From contig JBKPDY010000004.1 of the NCBI GenBank assembly GCA_046728155.1, positions 1 to 64,000 of the forward strand: a stretch of 64,000 bases of DNA. Direction: 5' to 3'. The notes beneath the pieces were generated by a model. It did no database searches, was not told the DNA's origin, and was given only the letters and a program-made list of their open reading frames with translations. The stretch comes from CAWDLX01 sp046728155 (GTDB taxonomy: Bacteria > Actinomycetota > Actinomycetes > Mycobacteriales > Micromonosporaceae). The position numbers and the translations under genes were made by a program. This document shows positions 38,555 through 46,531 of this stretch, in pieces; the first letter of the stretch is position 1, and every line of letters starts with the position of its first letter.

Positions 38555-39381
38555 GCGCTGACACCGAGCAGGGCGCGCGCATCGGTCGGCGTCATCGGCG
38601 GCCGCTGGGCGAGCCGGGCGAACGCGGCGGCCCGGGCCACCAGTTGCGCGTTGCTCTCGACCGGCTGGCCCTTGGCGTACGTGATCGTGTCCTCCATGCC
38701 GACCCGGAGGTGTCCACCGGCGGATAGCGACGCGAGCAGCACCGGCAGCGCGGTACGTCCGATGCCGGTGGCCGAGAACGTCGTGCCCTCGGGCAGATCC
38801 CGCAAGGCGGCCGCACACGCGACGAGGGCCGCCGTCGTTCCCGGCATCCCCCCCGGTACCCCCATCACGAAGTCGACATGGACATGCCCGCCAGCCGGCA
38901 ACCCGTACGCGCGCAGCAGGCGCTCGAGCGCGGTGAGGTGGCCAAGGTCGAAGATCTCGTACTCCGGCACGATCCCGCGCTCCTGCATGCGGGTGTGCAG
39001 GTCGACGATGAACTCCCAGCGGTTGAGGAAGACGTCGTCGCCGAAGTTGACCGTACCCATGGTGCAGGAGGCCATCGCGGGACCGGCGTCCAGCACAGCG
39101 AGCCGGGCCGCCTCGGGGTCGGTCACCGCTCCGCCGGAGGAGAGCTGGACGATCAGGTCGGTCGAGTCGCGTAGCGCGTCAACCGTGGCGCGCAGGCGGC
39201 CCAGGTCCAGCGTCGGTCGCGCCTCGTCGTCACGGATGTGCACGTGGATGACGCTCGCGCCAACCGATTCGCACTCCTTGGCCGTGGCGACCAGTTCGTC
39301 CAGAGTCACCGGCAGCGCCGGGACATCCGTCTTCGCCGATTCCGCCCCGGTCGGGGCAATCGTGATCAACGTCGTTGTCAT
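38551..39381 (-). CDS. BKACE family 3-keto acid cleavage enzyme (DUF849)
   Basis: 276 aa TIM-barrel. ITIAPTGAESAK at the N terminus, ASVIHVHIRDDEARPTLD (HVH metal ligands), LSSGG, MGTVNFGDD, EYEIFDLGHL, GHVHVDFVMGVPGGMPG and VGMEDTITYAKGQPVESNAQLV are the usual BKACE blocks. These enzymes condense a beta-keto acid with acetyl-CoA and cleave it; the substrate varies (3-keto-5-aminohexanoate and others) and cannot be told here. Neighbouring asparaginase suggests amino-acid degradation. Confidence 0.92.
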   Translation of the reverse strand: MTTTLITIAPTGAESAKTDVPALPVTLDELVATAKECESVGASVIHVHIRDDEARPTLDLGRLRATVDALRDSTDLIVQLSSGGAVTDPEAARLAVLDAGPAMASCTMGTVNFGDDVFLNRWEFIVDLHTRMQERGIVPEYEIFDLGHLTALERLLRAYGLPAGGHVHVDFVMGVPGGMPGTTAALVACAAALRDLPEGTTFSATGIGRTALPVLLASLSAGGHLRVGMEDTITYAKGQPVESNAQLVARAAAFARLAQRPPMTPTDARALLGVSA

Positions 39382-39407
39382 GAGAGACAGACTGCCATAG
39401 GCGTCGG

Positions 39408-40466
39408 TCAGTCCGCCGGCTCGATGGCGGCGGCGGAAGGGCCCACCCGTAGGTCGGCGTCGTCAGGGACGCTCCGCTTGAGCACGGCGAGGGCGACCGG
39501 ACCGAGTTCGTAGTGCCGCACCGCCGTTCCAACGAAGCCCACCTCACGACCGTCCACTGTGGTCGCCGGTGTCCCGGCCGCGGGCAGCTGGTCCGTAGCG
39601 ACGCCGTCGAGATGCAGCAGGACGAGCCGGCGCGGCGGGCGACCCAGGTTGTGCACCCGGGCGATCGTTTCCTGGCCGCGATAGCAGCCCTTCTCCAGGT
39701 GGACGGCGGTTCCCACCCAGCCGACCTCGGCAGGCAGCGTCCGGTGGTCGGTGTCGAGACCGAACCGCGGCCGCCGGTCGGCCACCCGCAGCGCTTCAAA
39801 GGCCCAGATACCGGCGAGCGGAACGCCCAAGCGGTCCACAATGGACTTCACCGCCGACCGCGGGACCAGGAGGTCGGCGCCGTACGCCATCCGGCGCACG
39901 TATCCACCACCCGGAAGTGGAGTCACGTCGTAGCGGACCGTCGGCCCCGCGGGGACACTCCCGGCCGCGAACTTCGGCCCCGGAACGTCGGACGTACGCA
40001 CTCCGGCGAGCGGGCGCACTCCGTACGAGGCCAGGGTCTCGTCAGTCTTCGGCCCGACGAGGGAGAGCACCGCCCACGGCCCGCTCGCGTCCGTCGGCTC
40101 GACCCGCATGCCGAAGCGCATCTTCAGCAGGAACTCCAACAGATCGCCGACCATCCGCGGCTCGACATCGAGGTATGTCGTCTCGCCGTCGTCGAGGACC
40201 ATCGCGTGATGCTCCACGTGCCCGTGTGGCGAGAGGACGAGCAGTTCGGTGCCGGTCATCGGGGCGAGATCGGAGACGTGCTGCGTCGTGAAGCTGTGCA
40301 GCCAGCCGTGCCGGTCGGCACCCGGAATGGCGATCACGCCCCGGTTGCCACGGTCGACCACCCCGACCGACTCAGCGAGCAGGCGCTGCTCCCGCAGCGG
40401 ATCACCGTAGTGGGCTGCGATACCGGCGTCCACATGGGACGCATCGATCGCTTCGACGAGGATCAT
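39408..40466 (-). CDS. Folate-binding protein YgfZ (CAF17/GcvT-like)
   Basis: 352 aa. GcvT-like fold with the YgfZ signature EKGCYRGQET (K-G-C-Y-x-G-Q-E), whose Cys is required for function in E. coli. The protein binds tetrahydrofolate and helps repair or assemble Fe-S enzymes. ATG 40466 overlaps the Fur-family stop (ATGA). The order fur, ygfZ with pabC divergent links Fe-S and folate genes; Rv0811c is the mycobacterial counterpart. One near copy of the iterated palindrome lies at 39552. Confidence 0.93.
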   Translation of the reverse strand: MILVEAIDASHVDAGIAAHYGDPLREQRLLAESVGVVDRGNRGVIAIPGADRHGWLHSFTTQHVSDLAPMTGTELLVLSPHGHVEHHAMVLDDGETTYLDVEPRMVGDLLEFLLKMRFGMRVEPTDASGPWAVLSLVGPKTDETLASYGVRPLAGVRTSDVPGPKFAAGSVPAGPTVRYDVTPLPGGGYVRRMAYGADLLVPRSAVKSIVDRLGVPLAGIWAFEALRVADRRPRFGLDTDHRTLPAEVGWVGTAVHLEKGCYRGQETIARVHNLGRPPRRLVLLHLDGVATDQLPAAGTPATTVDGREVGFVGTAVRHYELGPVALAVLKRSVPDDADLRVGPSAAAIEPAD

Positions 40467-40885
40467 GGTTCCGCTCCGCATCCGGCGCAGAGTCCGAACA
40501 GCGCGACATGGCCGATGTCGACGATGAAGGACTGCTCCCGCTTGAGGCTCCGGGCGAGCGGCTCCAACAGCTCTGGCGAGATCTCGGTGATGTGGCCGCA
40601 CGCCCGGCAGACGAGATGTACGTGCCGTGGGTCACTCACCCCGTGATAGGTCGGCGCGCCGTGCGAAAGGTGGGCGTGGGTGACCAGTCCGAGGTCCTCG
40701 AGCAGCTCGAGGGTCCGGTAGACAGTGGTGATGTTCACGCCGGCCGCAGTCCGGGAGACCTCGGCGTGCACTTGGTCGGGCGTGGCGTGTCCGAGCCTGT
40801 ACACGGCCTCCAGCACCAGTTGCCGCTGCGCGGTGAGCCGGAGGCCGCGGGCGCGGAGCTCGGCGGCCAGGGACGGAGATGCCAC
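40463..40885 (-). CDS. Fur-family transcriptional regulator
   Basis: 140 aa. Winged helix (LRLTAQRQLVLEAVYRLGHATPDQVHAEV, VNITTVYRTLELLEDLGLV) then the dimer/metal domain HGAPTYHGVSDPRHVHLVCRACGHITEI and FGLCAGCG: two CxxC pairs for structural Zn and the regulatory H/H/E site. By sequence I cannot separate Fur, Zur and FurC/PerR types. It opens a group with ygfZ. The GTG start at 40885 is 20 bp from the divergent pabC-like gene, so the two share a very compact promoter region. Confidence 0.93.
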   Translation of the reverse strand: MASPSLAAELRARGLRLTAQRQLVLEAVYRLGHATPDQVHAEVSRTAAGVNITTVYRTLELLEDLGLVTHAHLSHGAPTYHGVSDPRHVHLVCRACGHITEISPELLEPLARSLKREQSFIVDIGHVALFGLCAGCGAEP

Positions 40886-40905
40886 GCGCTCGATACTATT
40901 CCGCC

Positions 40906-41757
40906 GTGTCGGATCTCCGTGTCGTAGCGCTCCTGGGTGTGGGCGTCGTGCCCTCCGAGACCCCCATCCTGCGGGCCGATGATCTGGGCGCCCTCCGCGG
41001 CGACGGCATCTTCGAGACCATGCACGTTCGCGGCGGCGCGGCGTGGCTGCTCGACGAGCATCTTGCCCGGATGGAACGCTCGGCGGCCCTCATGGAGCTG
41101 GCCCTACCCCGGGTCGACACGCTCGCCGAACTGGCCGCGCAAGCCCTTGCGGCCTGGCCGGCCTCGATCGAAGGCGCGCTGCGGCTGGTCTGCACCCGCG
41201 GCCCGGAGAGCGGAACCGGGCCCAGCACGGTCTACGCCACGGTCTACCCGATTCCCGAGGCCGCCCTCCGCGCCAGGAGCGAGGGCGTCTCCGTGCGCAC
41301 GGCATCGCTTGGCATCGCCGCCGATTCCCGCAACGACGCACCGTGGTTGCTCGGCGGCGCCAAGACGCTGTCGTACGCGACGAACATGGCCTCCCTGCGC
41401 TGGGCGCAGTCCAACCGCGGCGACGACGTGCTGTGGCTCTCCGCCGACGGGTACGTGCTCGAGGCACCCACCTCGAGTCTGGTGTGGCTGGAGGGCTCGA
41501 CGCTCTCCACTGTGCCGGCCGACTCGACCGGGATCCTCGCCGGTACCACCGTCGGCTGGCTGCTGGACCACTGCGCCGACCTTGGCTGGACCGCCGCCCA
41601 ACGCATGGTCACGCCGGCCGAACTCAGCTCGTCCGACGGGGCGTGGCTCACGTCGTCGATGCGCGGGCCGGTCGCCGTCACGAGTCTCGACGGCACCCCG
41701 TTGCGGTACGACCGCCAGCGCACCTCCCGGCTGCAGGCGCACCTGGGTTTCGCCTGA
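40906..41757 (+). CDS. pabC: Aminotransferase class IV, aminodeoxychorismate lyase-like
   Basis: 283 aa, fold type IV PLP enzyme. RGDGIFETMHVRGG is the PabC-type N-terminal motif, LLGGAKTLSYATNMASLRWA contains the PLP lysine, and GYVLEAPTSSLVWL holds the Glu that caps the PLP ring nitrogen. It splits 4-amino-4-deoxychorismate to p-aminobenzoate and pyruvate in folate synthesis. A branched-chain or D-amino acid transaminase is the main alternative. Rv0812 occupies the same place. Confidence 0.85.
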   Translation: MSDLRVVALLGVGVVPSETPILRADDLGALRGDGIFETMHVRGGAAWLLDEHLARMERSAALMELALPRVDTLAELAAQALAAWPASIEGALRLVCTRGPESGTGPSTVYATVYPIPEAALRARSEGVSVRTASLGIAADSRNDAPWLLGGAKTLSYATNMASLRWAQSNRGDDVLWLSADGYVLEAPTSSLVWLEGSTLSTVPADSTGILAGTTVGWLLDHCADLGWTAAQRMVTPAELSSSDGAWLTSSMRGPVAVTSLDGTPLRYDRQRTSRLQAHLGFA

Positions 41758-41825
41758 GCCGTCCGCGTGAGCGTGGCTCCCGGATACGCTGACCGGGCAG
41801 GCACCATACCGCGGGGGTGGTTCAC

Positions 41826-42641
41826 ATGGTGTACGCGAGCAGCATTGGCGACAAGTTCACCGACCTGCTGGGCAATGTTGTCAACATCGCCGTGAAGGTG
41901 GTCATCTTCCTTGCGATCATGGGCCTCGGGTGGATCGTCGGGAACTGGATCTACAAGTGGCTTGGCAGACTGCTGCGGCGGGTGGGGTTCGACCGGGCGG
42001 TCGAGCGAGGCGAGCTCGACCGGGTCCTCGGCAACACGCGGGCCAGCGATCTCACGGCCCGCCTCGTCGAGTTCGCAGTCCTGCTCTTCGTCCTGCAACT
42101 CGCGTTCGGGATCTTCGGCCCCAACCCCGTCAGCGACCTCATCCATGACGTGGTCGCGTGGCTGCCAAAGCTGTTCGTCGCGGTCGTCATCGTCGTCGTC
42201 GCCGCGGCGGTCGCCGGCTGGGCGAAGGACATCATCCGCGGAGCGCTCGGAGGGCTCAGCTACACCAGCGCCGTCGCCGCGTCAGCTCAGGTGCTCATCC
42301 TGTCCCTCGGAATCATCGCGGCGCTGAACCAGGTGGGTGTGGCCAACTCGGTCACTCTGCCCGTACTGATCGCCGCCCTGGCGACCGTCAGCGGTATCGT
42401 GATCGTCGGTATCGGCGGTGGACTCGTCAAGCCCATGCAGCACCGGTGGGAACGCATCCTCAGCCGAGCTGAGACCGAGACGACGCTCGCCGCCGGGCGG
42501 GTACGCGCCCACCGCGGCCCGTCCGGGGACCGGAACATCAACGAGCCCGGCGGGTTCGAGCAACCGGCCTACCCGGGTGAGGCTCCGGCCGATAGCAAAC
42601 CGGCCCCGGCGCATCAGGACCAACCAACCCAGTCCGACTAG
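41826..42641 (+). CDS. Membrane protein of the mechanosensitive-channel (TM-helix repeat) type
   Basis: 271 aa with about five helices: AVKVVIFLAIMGLGWIVGNWIYKWL, LVEFAVLLFVLQLAFGIF, LPKLFVAVVIVVVAAAVAGWAKDII, VLILSLGIIAALNQVGVA and LPVLIAALATVSGIVIVGIGGGLV. The GWIxGxWI and AGWAKDIIRG motifs are those of TM_helix/CmpX-like proteins distantly related to MscS. The C-terminal 60 residues are polar and disordered. ATG 41826 is preceded by a GGGGG run; GTG 41817 is an alternative. Confidence 0.85.
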   Translation: MVYASSIGDKFTDLLGNVVNIAVKVVIFLAIMGLGWIVGNWIYKWLGRLLRRVGFDRAVERGELDRVLGNTRASDLTARLVEFAVLLFVLQLAFGIFGPNPVSDLIHDVVAWLPKLFVAVVIVVVAAAVAGWAKDIIRGALGGLSYTSAVAASAQVLILSLGIIAALNQVGVANSVTLPVLIAALATVSGIVIVGIGGGLVKPMQHRWERILSRAETETTLAAGRVRAHRGPSGDRNINEPGGFEQPAYPGEAPADSKPAPAHQDQPTQSD

Positions 42642-42716
42642 CCATGGCTCTCTGTTGGTATGTAGGACGCAGGCTCATACAGATTCCGTCGGTGAGCCGT
42701 CGGGGCAGGCGTCCGG

Positions 42717-43301
42717 TCAGCCACCCACGCGGGTCAGCTTGGCGGCGAGGTGCGACGTCAATGGTTGGCCGACGGCCGCCATGTCCTGGGCGTAGAGCAG
42801 AGCCCGGTCGACGATGCCGTAGAGCCGGTGGCCGGCGTTGACCTCCTTGGCGGTCGCGGTCCGCACGACGGCGTCGGAGGAGAACTCGACGCGCACCCCC
42901 GTGATCTGTCCAACGTGGAGCTCCATGATGCCGGTCGGGGTGCAGAAGAGGGCCTCCACCTCGTCGGTGGGCTCGCCGTCGAGAACGACCGGCCGCCACC
43001 ATCCGACCTCGCGAGCGCTGGGCCGGATCGGTTCTCCGTCGGCGGTGACGAGCCAGGCACGGGACTCGTATGCCAGGAACGGCCGGCCGTCATGGCTGAT
43101 GGTGATCTCCTGCGCGAACTCGAACGGCTCGATCGTTGGGTATTCGCCGCTGCCGCGGCCCCGCCAGACGCCCACGAACGGCACCAGGCCGCGCAGGCTC
43201 GGATGCAGATCCGGGCCCCGGCGCAGGTCGTACGCCTCCTCGAACGGGTACGGCTCCGGTACCGGGGCGTCGAGAAACGGTGGCCTGTCCCCGGGGTTCA
43301 C
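42717..43301 (-). CDS. Nitrobindin-like heme-binding beta-barrel protein (Rv0813c-like)
   Basis: 194 aa. The THAP4/nitrobindin barrel: LVPFVGVWRGRGSGEYPTI (GxWxGxGxGxYPTI signature), FAQEITISHDGRPFLAYESRAW, GWWRPV, ALFCTPTGIMELHVGQI and a C-terminal VDRALLYAQDMAAVGQ with the proximal-His region. Bacterial nitrobindins bind ferric heme and can isomerise peroxynitrite; here no His is visible in that last block, so heme binding is uncertain. GTG 43301 overlaps the stop of a 34-codon membrane peptide gene (GTGA). Confidence 0.85.
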   Translation of the reverse strand: MNPGDRPPFLDAPVPEPYPFEEAYDLRRGPDLHPSLRGLVPFVGVWRGRGSGEYPTIEPFEFAQEITISHDGRPFLAYESRAWLVTADGEPIRPSAREVGWWRPVVLDGEPTDEVEALFCTPTGIMELHVGQITGVRVEFSSDAVVRTATAKEVNAGHRLYGIVDRALLYAQDMAAVGQPLTSHLAAKLTRVGG

Positions 43302-43402
43302 GGGCGCCACCGGCTCACCCGGATCGCCAGGTAACCCAACACGCCGGCGAGCGCGCCGAGCCCGGCCACCAGCAGGCTCACGAAACCGATCTCGGAGACC
43401 AT
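43298..43402 (-). CDS. 34-aa single-pass membrane peptide coupled to the nitrobindin gene
   Basis: MVSEIGFVSLLVAGLGALAG then VLGYLAIRVSRWRP: one hydrophobic helix with a basic C terminus, N-out/C-in by the positive-inside rule. TGA overlaps the nitrobindin GTG. Codon third positions are GC-rich and there is no repeat similarity, unlike the micro-ORFs nearby. Too short for most annotation. Function unknown. Confidence 0.65.
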   Translation of the reverse strand: MVSEIGFVSLLVAGLGALAGVLGYLAIRVSRWRP

Positions 43403-43439
43403 CTGCGCAGTCTATGTGTGGCTCGCCTAGTCTTCCGGC

Positions 43440-43520
43440 ATGACCGAGCCGACAGCGAGCGAGCATCGCAGGGCCGCAAGGACCGAGGAGCGGAGCGAGC
43501 GCGGAGGCGAGCTGGAGTGA
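43440..43520 (+). CDS. Family I micro-ORF, array unit 1
   Basis: 26 codons, MTEPTASEHRRAARTEERSE then RGGELE. ATG start, TGA overlapping the next GTG. First of four units that lead into the DsrE gene; no ribosome binding site precedes it. Confidence 0.5.
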   Translation: MTEPTASEHRRAARTEERSERGGELE

Positions 43521-43597
43521 ACGAGCCGACAGCGAGCGAGCATCGCAGGGCTGCAAGGACCGAGGAGCGGAGCGAGCGCGGAGGCGAGCTGGAGTGA
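43517..43597 (+). CDS. Family I micro-ORF, array unit 2
   Basis: 26 codons, begins VNEPTASEHRRAARTEERSE and ends RGGELE. GTG start inside the previous stop; TGA overlapping the next GTG. GGAGG of the previous unit lies 9 nt before its start. Confidence 0.5.
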   Translation: MNEPTASEHRRAARTEERSERGGELE

Positions 43598-43674
43598 ACG
43601 AGCCGACAGCGAGTGAGCATCGCAGGGCTGCAAGGACCGAGGAGCGGAGCGAGCGCGGAGGCGAGCTGGAGTGA
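43594..43674 (+). CDS. Family I micro-ORF, array unit 3
   Basis: Identical peptide to unit 2 with one synonymous change (AGC to AGT). Same GTGA junctions on both sides. Confidence 0.5.
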   Translation: MNEPTASEHRRAARTEERSERGGELE

Positions 43675-43901
43675 ACGAGCCGACAGCGAGTGAGCATCGC
43701 AGCAGCAAGACCCGTTCCGGGGTCCCGCGGAGACGTGGAGCCCAGCGGAGCTGCTTCGGCGAGCTTGCGAGCCGAACAACGAAGCACGACGGCGAGCTTG
43801 CGAGCCGAACAACGAAGCACGACGGCGAGCTTGCGAGCCGAACCTCGCGGCACTTCGTGGGGTGGAAGGTGCGGAGCGAGCGCGGAGGCGAGCGTGATTA
43901 G
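43671..43901 (+). CDS. Composite family I micro-ORF, unit 4, 76 codons
   Basis: Begins VNEPTASEHRSSKTRSGVPR, holds three copies of GELASRTTKHD, and ends VRSERGGERD. The expected EERSE middle part is replaced by an insert with its own 33-bp repeats, but the frame and the RSERGGE end with GGAGG are kept. Its TAG lies 8 nt inside the DsrE frame. Preservation of the frame through a multiple-of-three insert is notable. Confidence 0.45.
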   Translation: MNEPTASEHRSSKTRSGVPRRRGAQRSCFGELASRTTKHDGELASRTTKHDGELASRTSRHFVGWKVRSERGGERD

Positions 43902-44262
43902 CAGTAGATCGCTTGTCGTCAAGGCGACCGCCGGAGCAGACGCGCCCGAGCGCTGCGCCCAGGCTTTCACGGTGGCGGCCACGGCGGTCGCGTCCGGCGT
44001 ACCGGTGTCGCTCTGGCTCACCGGTGAGTCGTCGTGGTTCGCCCTACCCGGACGGGCGGAGACGTTCGAGCTGCCGCACTCGGCGCCTCTCGCCGACCTG
44101 CTGACCGCCGTCCTCGCCGGCGGCAGCGTGACGTTGTGCACCCAGTGTGCCGCCCGCCGCGGCATCGGCCCGGACGACGTGCTCGACGGGGTACGCATCG
44201 CGGGCGCCACCGCATTCGTCGACGAGTGCCTCGCCGATGGTGTGCAGGCTCTCGTCTACTGA
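43894..44262 (+). CDS. DsrE/DsrF-like family protein
   Basis: 122 aa. LVVKATAGADAPERCAQAFTVAATAVASG, VSLWLTGESSWFALPG and LLTAVLAGGSVTLCTQCAARRGI form the DsrE fold (alpha/beta with a conserved Cys in the TLCxxC loop). DsrE-like proteins carry sulfur; the CTQC motif suggests a persulfide relay. Rhodanese and DUF1416 genes 1 kb away fit sulfur metabolism. The GTG start lies inside the last family I unit, 5 nt after GGAGG, so the repeat supplies its ribosome binding site. Confidence 0.8.
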   Translation: MISSRSLVVKATAGADAPERCAQAFTVAATAVASGVPVSLWLTGESSWFALPGRAETFELPHSAPLADLLTAVLAGGSVTLCTQCAARRGIGPDDVLDGVRIAGATAFVDECLADGVQALVY

Positions 44263-45068
44263 GGTACACACAGGACGGTCGAGGTCACGTCGACGCCACC
44301 CTGGACGCTTCGCACCGCCACCTGGGTCTGGTCCACTGTGTACGCGTAGAGATCAGCTGCGGTAGCGATCGGTTTCGCTCCGGTGACCGAGCCGAGCTTC
44401 ACGTCGTACGAGCCATCCACGGCGGTGAGGGCAAGCGCCTCGACGGTGGCGAGCTGACCCCCGTCGGGACACGTCACGGCATACCGTCGAACCGATCGTG
44501 CCGTCGCACCCAGTCGATCGAGCACCACCCGCACGGCGGCCGCCTGGGTCCCGGTCGGGCTGGTCGTCGCCACCGGAATGTCCCCTGTGGAGCGACAGTC
44601 GCCCGTGTCCACCACGAACCGGACCACCCCGGGCGACGCAACCGACCCGGACACCGTGACGAAGAGCCCGGCGTCCGCGGTCATCGTGACGGGCGCCCGG
44701 GTCGTGACGGTCGCGTCGTAGCCACGCGGCAGCCGGCCGGCCACACGCCGGAGGAGCGCGTCCTCCCCGCCCAGCCGGACAAGGGCCGTCACCACGCGCT
44801 GGTACCGGGCGCCCAACCGGAAGACCGTCACACGGCAGCTGCCCACGTTGACGAAGTCCGATATGGAGACCACGGCCAGACCGTCCACAGTGGCCGCCGA
44901 CGCCAGGTCAACCGAAGCGCGGTCGACGACCGGTGCCGCCTGCGCGACGGTCGTCTGACCCCTGTCGGTCGCCCCTCCGCGAAGGACGCCCCACGCGCCG
45001 AGCCCGACCAGCGCCGCCGTCCACGCGACCACGACAGCGACGATCCACCGGCGCGGTCGGGCTCTCAC
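44256..45068 (-). CDS. Secreted or membrane-anchored protein of unknown function
   Basis: 270 aa. Basic start, one helix (WIVAVVVAWTAALVGLGAWGVL, residues 8-30), then an extracytoplasmic part with four Cys (VGSCRVTVF, DTGDCRST, VTCPDGG, TVLCVPQ) that could form two disulfides. No known domain recognised. The end overlaps the convergent DsrE gene by 7 nt. Two fragments of the iterated palindrome (44330, 44885) lie in it. Confidence 0.7.
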   Translation of the reverse strand: MRARPRRWIVAVVVAWTAALVGLGAWGVLRGGATDRGQTTVAQAAPVVDRASVDLASAATVDGLAVVSISDFVNVGSCRVTVFRLGARYQRVVTALVRLGGEDALLRRVAGRLPRGYDATVTTRAPVTMTADAGLFVTVSGSVASPGVVRFVVDTGDCRSTGDIPVATTSPTGTQAAAVRVVLDRLGATARSVRRYAVTCPDGGQLATVEALALTAVDGSYDVKLGSVTGAKPIATAADLYAYTVDQTQVAVRSVQGGVDVTSTVLCVPQ

Positions 45069-45106
45069 CGTGACATTCTGTCAGCCCGTCCGCGCAGGCG
45101 GTCGGT

Positions 45107-45149
45107 CACCGCCGAGGCGGTGGATGTTCGTGGTTGCTCTAACAACCAC
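45107..45149. terminator. Two adjacent hairpins after the DUF1416 gene
   Basis: CACCGCC-GA-GGCGGTG (45107-45122) and GTGGTTG-CTCTAA-CAACCAC (45130-45149, perfect 7-bp stem, 6-nt loop) lie in the 127 bp downstream of DUF1416 on the minus strand. They probably end the rhodanese-DUF1416 transcript. No T-run follows, as is common in actinobacteria. Confidence 0.5.
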
Positions 45150-45195
45150 AGACCTCCACGGCTACGCCGGCATCCCGACCCGTGCGGGTGGCCGG

Positions 45196-45513
45196 TCAGG
45201 CGGAGACCAGAACGGAGACCTCGTTCAACCCTCGGTCGGCCGAGATCTCGGCGTCGCCGTTGCCGGCCCTGGAGAGCGCCCTCAGCGTCCAGGTACCCGG
45301 AGCCGCGAAGAACCGGAACTGGCCTGCCGCCGACGTCACCACTTCGGCGGTGAACTCGCCCGTGGAGTCGAGGAGCCTGACGTACGCCCCGCTCACCGGC
45401 TCGCCGAGGTCGGAACGCACGTACCCGGTGATCACGGTCTCCTTCTCGAGATCAACGCCGGCCGGGACCGGCGTGCCTTGCTCGGGCGCGCCGCAACCTG
45501 TACTCGTCGTCAC
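45196..45513 (-). CDS. DUF1416 protein (SseC/Rv0814c-like)
   Basis: 105 aa. CnaB-like carboxypeptidase-regulatory fold: VITGYVRSDLGEPVSGAYVR, LLDSTGEFTAEVVTSAAGQF, RFFAAPGTWTLRALSR. Strictly linked to thiosulfate sulfurtransferase in actinobacteria. GGGGGA precedes GTG 45513. Eight bp separate it from the rhodanese gene. Role unknown; presumed in sulfur transfer. Confidence 0.9.
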   Translation of the reverse strand: MTTSTGCGAPEQGTPVPAGVDLEKETVITGYVRSDLGEPVSGAYVRLLDSTGEFTAEVVTSAAGQFRFFAAPGTWTLRALSRAGNGDAEISADRGLNEVSVLVSA

Positions 45514-45521
45514 GACTCCCC

Positions 45522-46370
45522 CTACGCCTGGCCCGGCTCGTCGCCGAGAGCGACCGGGACACCGACGAGCGATCCGTACTCGGTCCACGATCCGTCGTAG
45601 TTCTTCACATCCGACTGTCCGAGCAGCTCGCGCAGCACGAACCAGGTGTGCGAGGAGCGTTCGCCGATACGGCAGTAGGCGATGGTCGGCTTCGACCCGT
45701 CGAGGCCGGCGGCGCGGTACAGCTCCTGAAGCTCGGAGTCGGACTTGAAAGTACCGTCCTCGTTCGCCGCCTTGGACCAGGGCACGGACATGGCGGTCGG
45801 GATGTGCCCGGCCCGCTGGGCCTGCTCCTGGGGTAGATGGGCGGGGGCGAGCAGGCGACCGGCGTACTCGTCGGGCGAGCGCACGTCGACCAGGTTCTTC
45901 GTTCCGATCGCGGCCACCACCTCGTCGCGGAAGGCCCGGATCGAGGTGTCCTGCGATTGCGCCCGGTACATCGTGCGTGGCCGGGAGACCGGGTCGGCGA
46001 CCAGGGGGCGGTTGTCCAGTTCCCACTTCTTGCGACCACCGTCGAGCAGCTTGGCATCGCTGTGGCCGTAGAGCTTGAAGTACCAGTACGCATAGGCGGC
46101 GAACCAGTTGTTGTTACCGCCGTACAGGATTATCTGGTCATCGTTGGCGATGCCCCGTTCGGAGAGCAGCGCCTCGAACTGCTGCTTGTCGATGAAGTCG
46201 CGCCGGACCGGATCTTGCAGGTCCTTGCGCCAGTCGAGCTTGACCGCCCCCGGAATGTGGGCGGCGTCGTACGCTGTGGTGTCCTCGTCAACCTCGACGA
46301 AGACGATGCCGGAGGCACCGAGGTTCTTTTCGGCCCAATCGGCGGAGACGAGTACGCTGTCGCGACTCAT
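45522..46370 (-). CDS. Thiosulfate sulfurtransferase (two-domain rhodanese, CysA2/SseA-like)
   Basis: 282 aa. Two rhodanese domains: N-terminal inactive (VFVEVDEDTTAYDAAHIPGAVKL, ILYGGNNNWFAAYAYW) and C-terminal with catalytic C233 in AYCRIGERSSHTW and the entry motif LVDVRSPDEYAGR and GHIPTAMSVPWS. The CRIGERS loop is the CysA2-type. It transfers sulfane sulfur from thiosulfate to cyanide or another thiol acceptor. GGGAG lies 7 nt before the ATG. A cysteine-rich leader peptide gene lies 161 nt upstream on the same strand and probably controls it. Confidence 0.95.
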   Translation of the reverse strand: MSRDSVLVSADWAEKNLGASGIVFVEVDEDTTAYDAAHIPGAVKLDWRKDLQDPVRRDFIDKQQFEALLSERGIANDDQIILYGGNNNWFAAYAYWYFKLYGHSDAKLLDGGRKKWELDNRPLVADPVSRPRTMYRAQSQDTSIRAFRDEVVAAIGTKNLVDVRSPDEYAGRLLAPAHLPQEQAQRAGHIPTAMSVPWSKAANEDGTFKSDSELQELYRAAGLDGSKPTIAYCRIGERSSHTWFVLRELLGQSDVKNYDGSWTEYGSLVGVPVALGDEPGQA

Positions 46371-46531
46371 GGATGACTCCCTATGCTGGGTTGGTGATCG
46401 TGCTGGACGGGCGGCGTCGCTGAGCGCGCCCGAGTCTGAGGTCTAAGTTGAGGAACGGCGCGGCAGGGCGGGCGTTCGCCTCACCGGCGGCGCGGTCTAC
46501 GCGTGATGGGCGGTCGATGAGGCGACGGTGC
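46371..46531 (-). promoter_or_regulatory. Presumed cysteine-attenuation leader between Cys-rich peptide and rhodanese gene
   Basis: 161 nt between the leader peptide stop and the rhodanese ATG. It is GC-rich with several possible pairings (for example GCGCCGCCGG with CCCGCCCTGC-type partners) but I could not fix one structure by eye. By analogy with mycobacterial polycysteine leaders, ribosome stalling at the Cys codons should open the rhodanese ribosome binding site. Also contains nothing coding. Confidence 0.45.

Larger units (their letters stand above)
43440..43901 (+). repeat. Family I tandem array, period 77 bp, leading into the DsrE gene
   Basis: Three near-identical 77-bp units start at 43440, 43517 and 43594, followed by a composite fourth unit. 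The period is 77 because each 81-nt frame overlaps the next by 4 nt. The last part contains 33-bp direct repeats (core GGCGAGCTTGCGAGCCGAAC, three copies from 43759 to 43843), a different repeat nested in family I, resembling the family II core. Confidence 0.8.
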
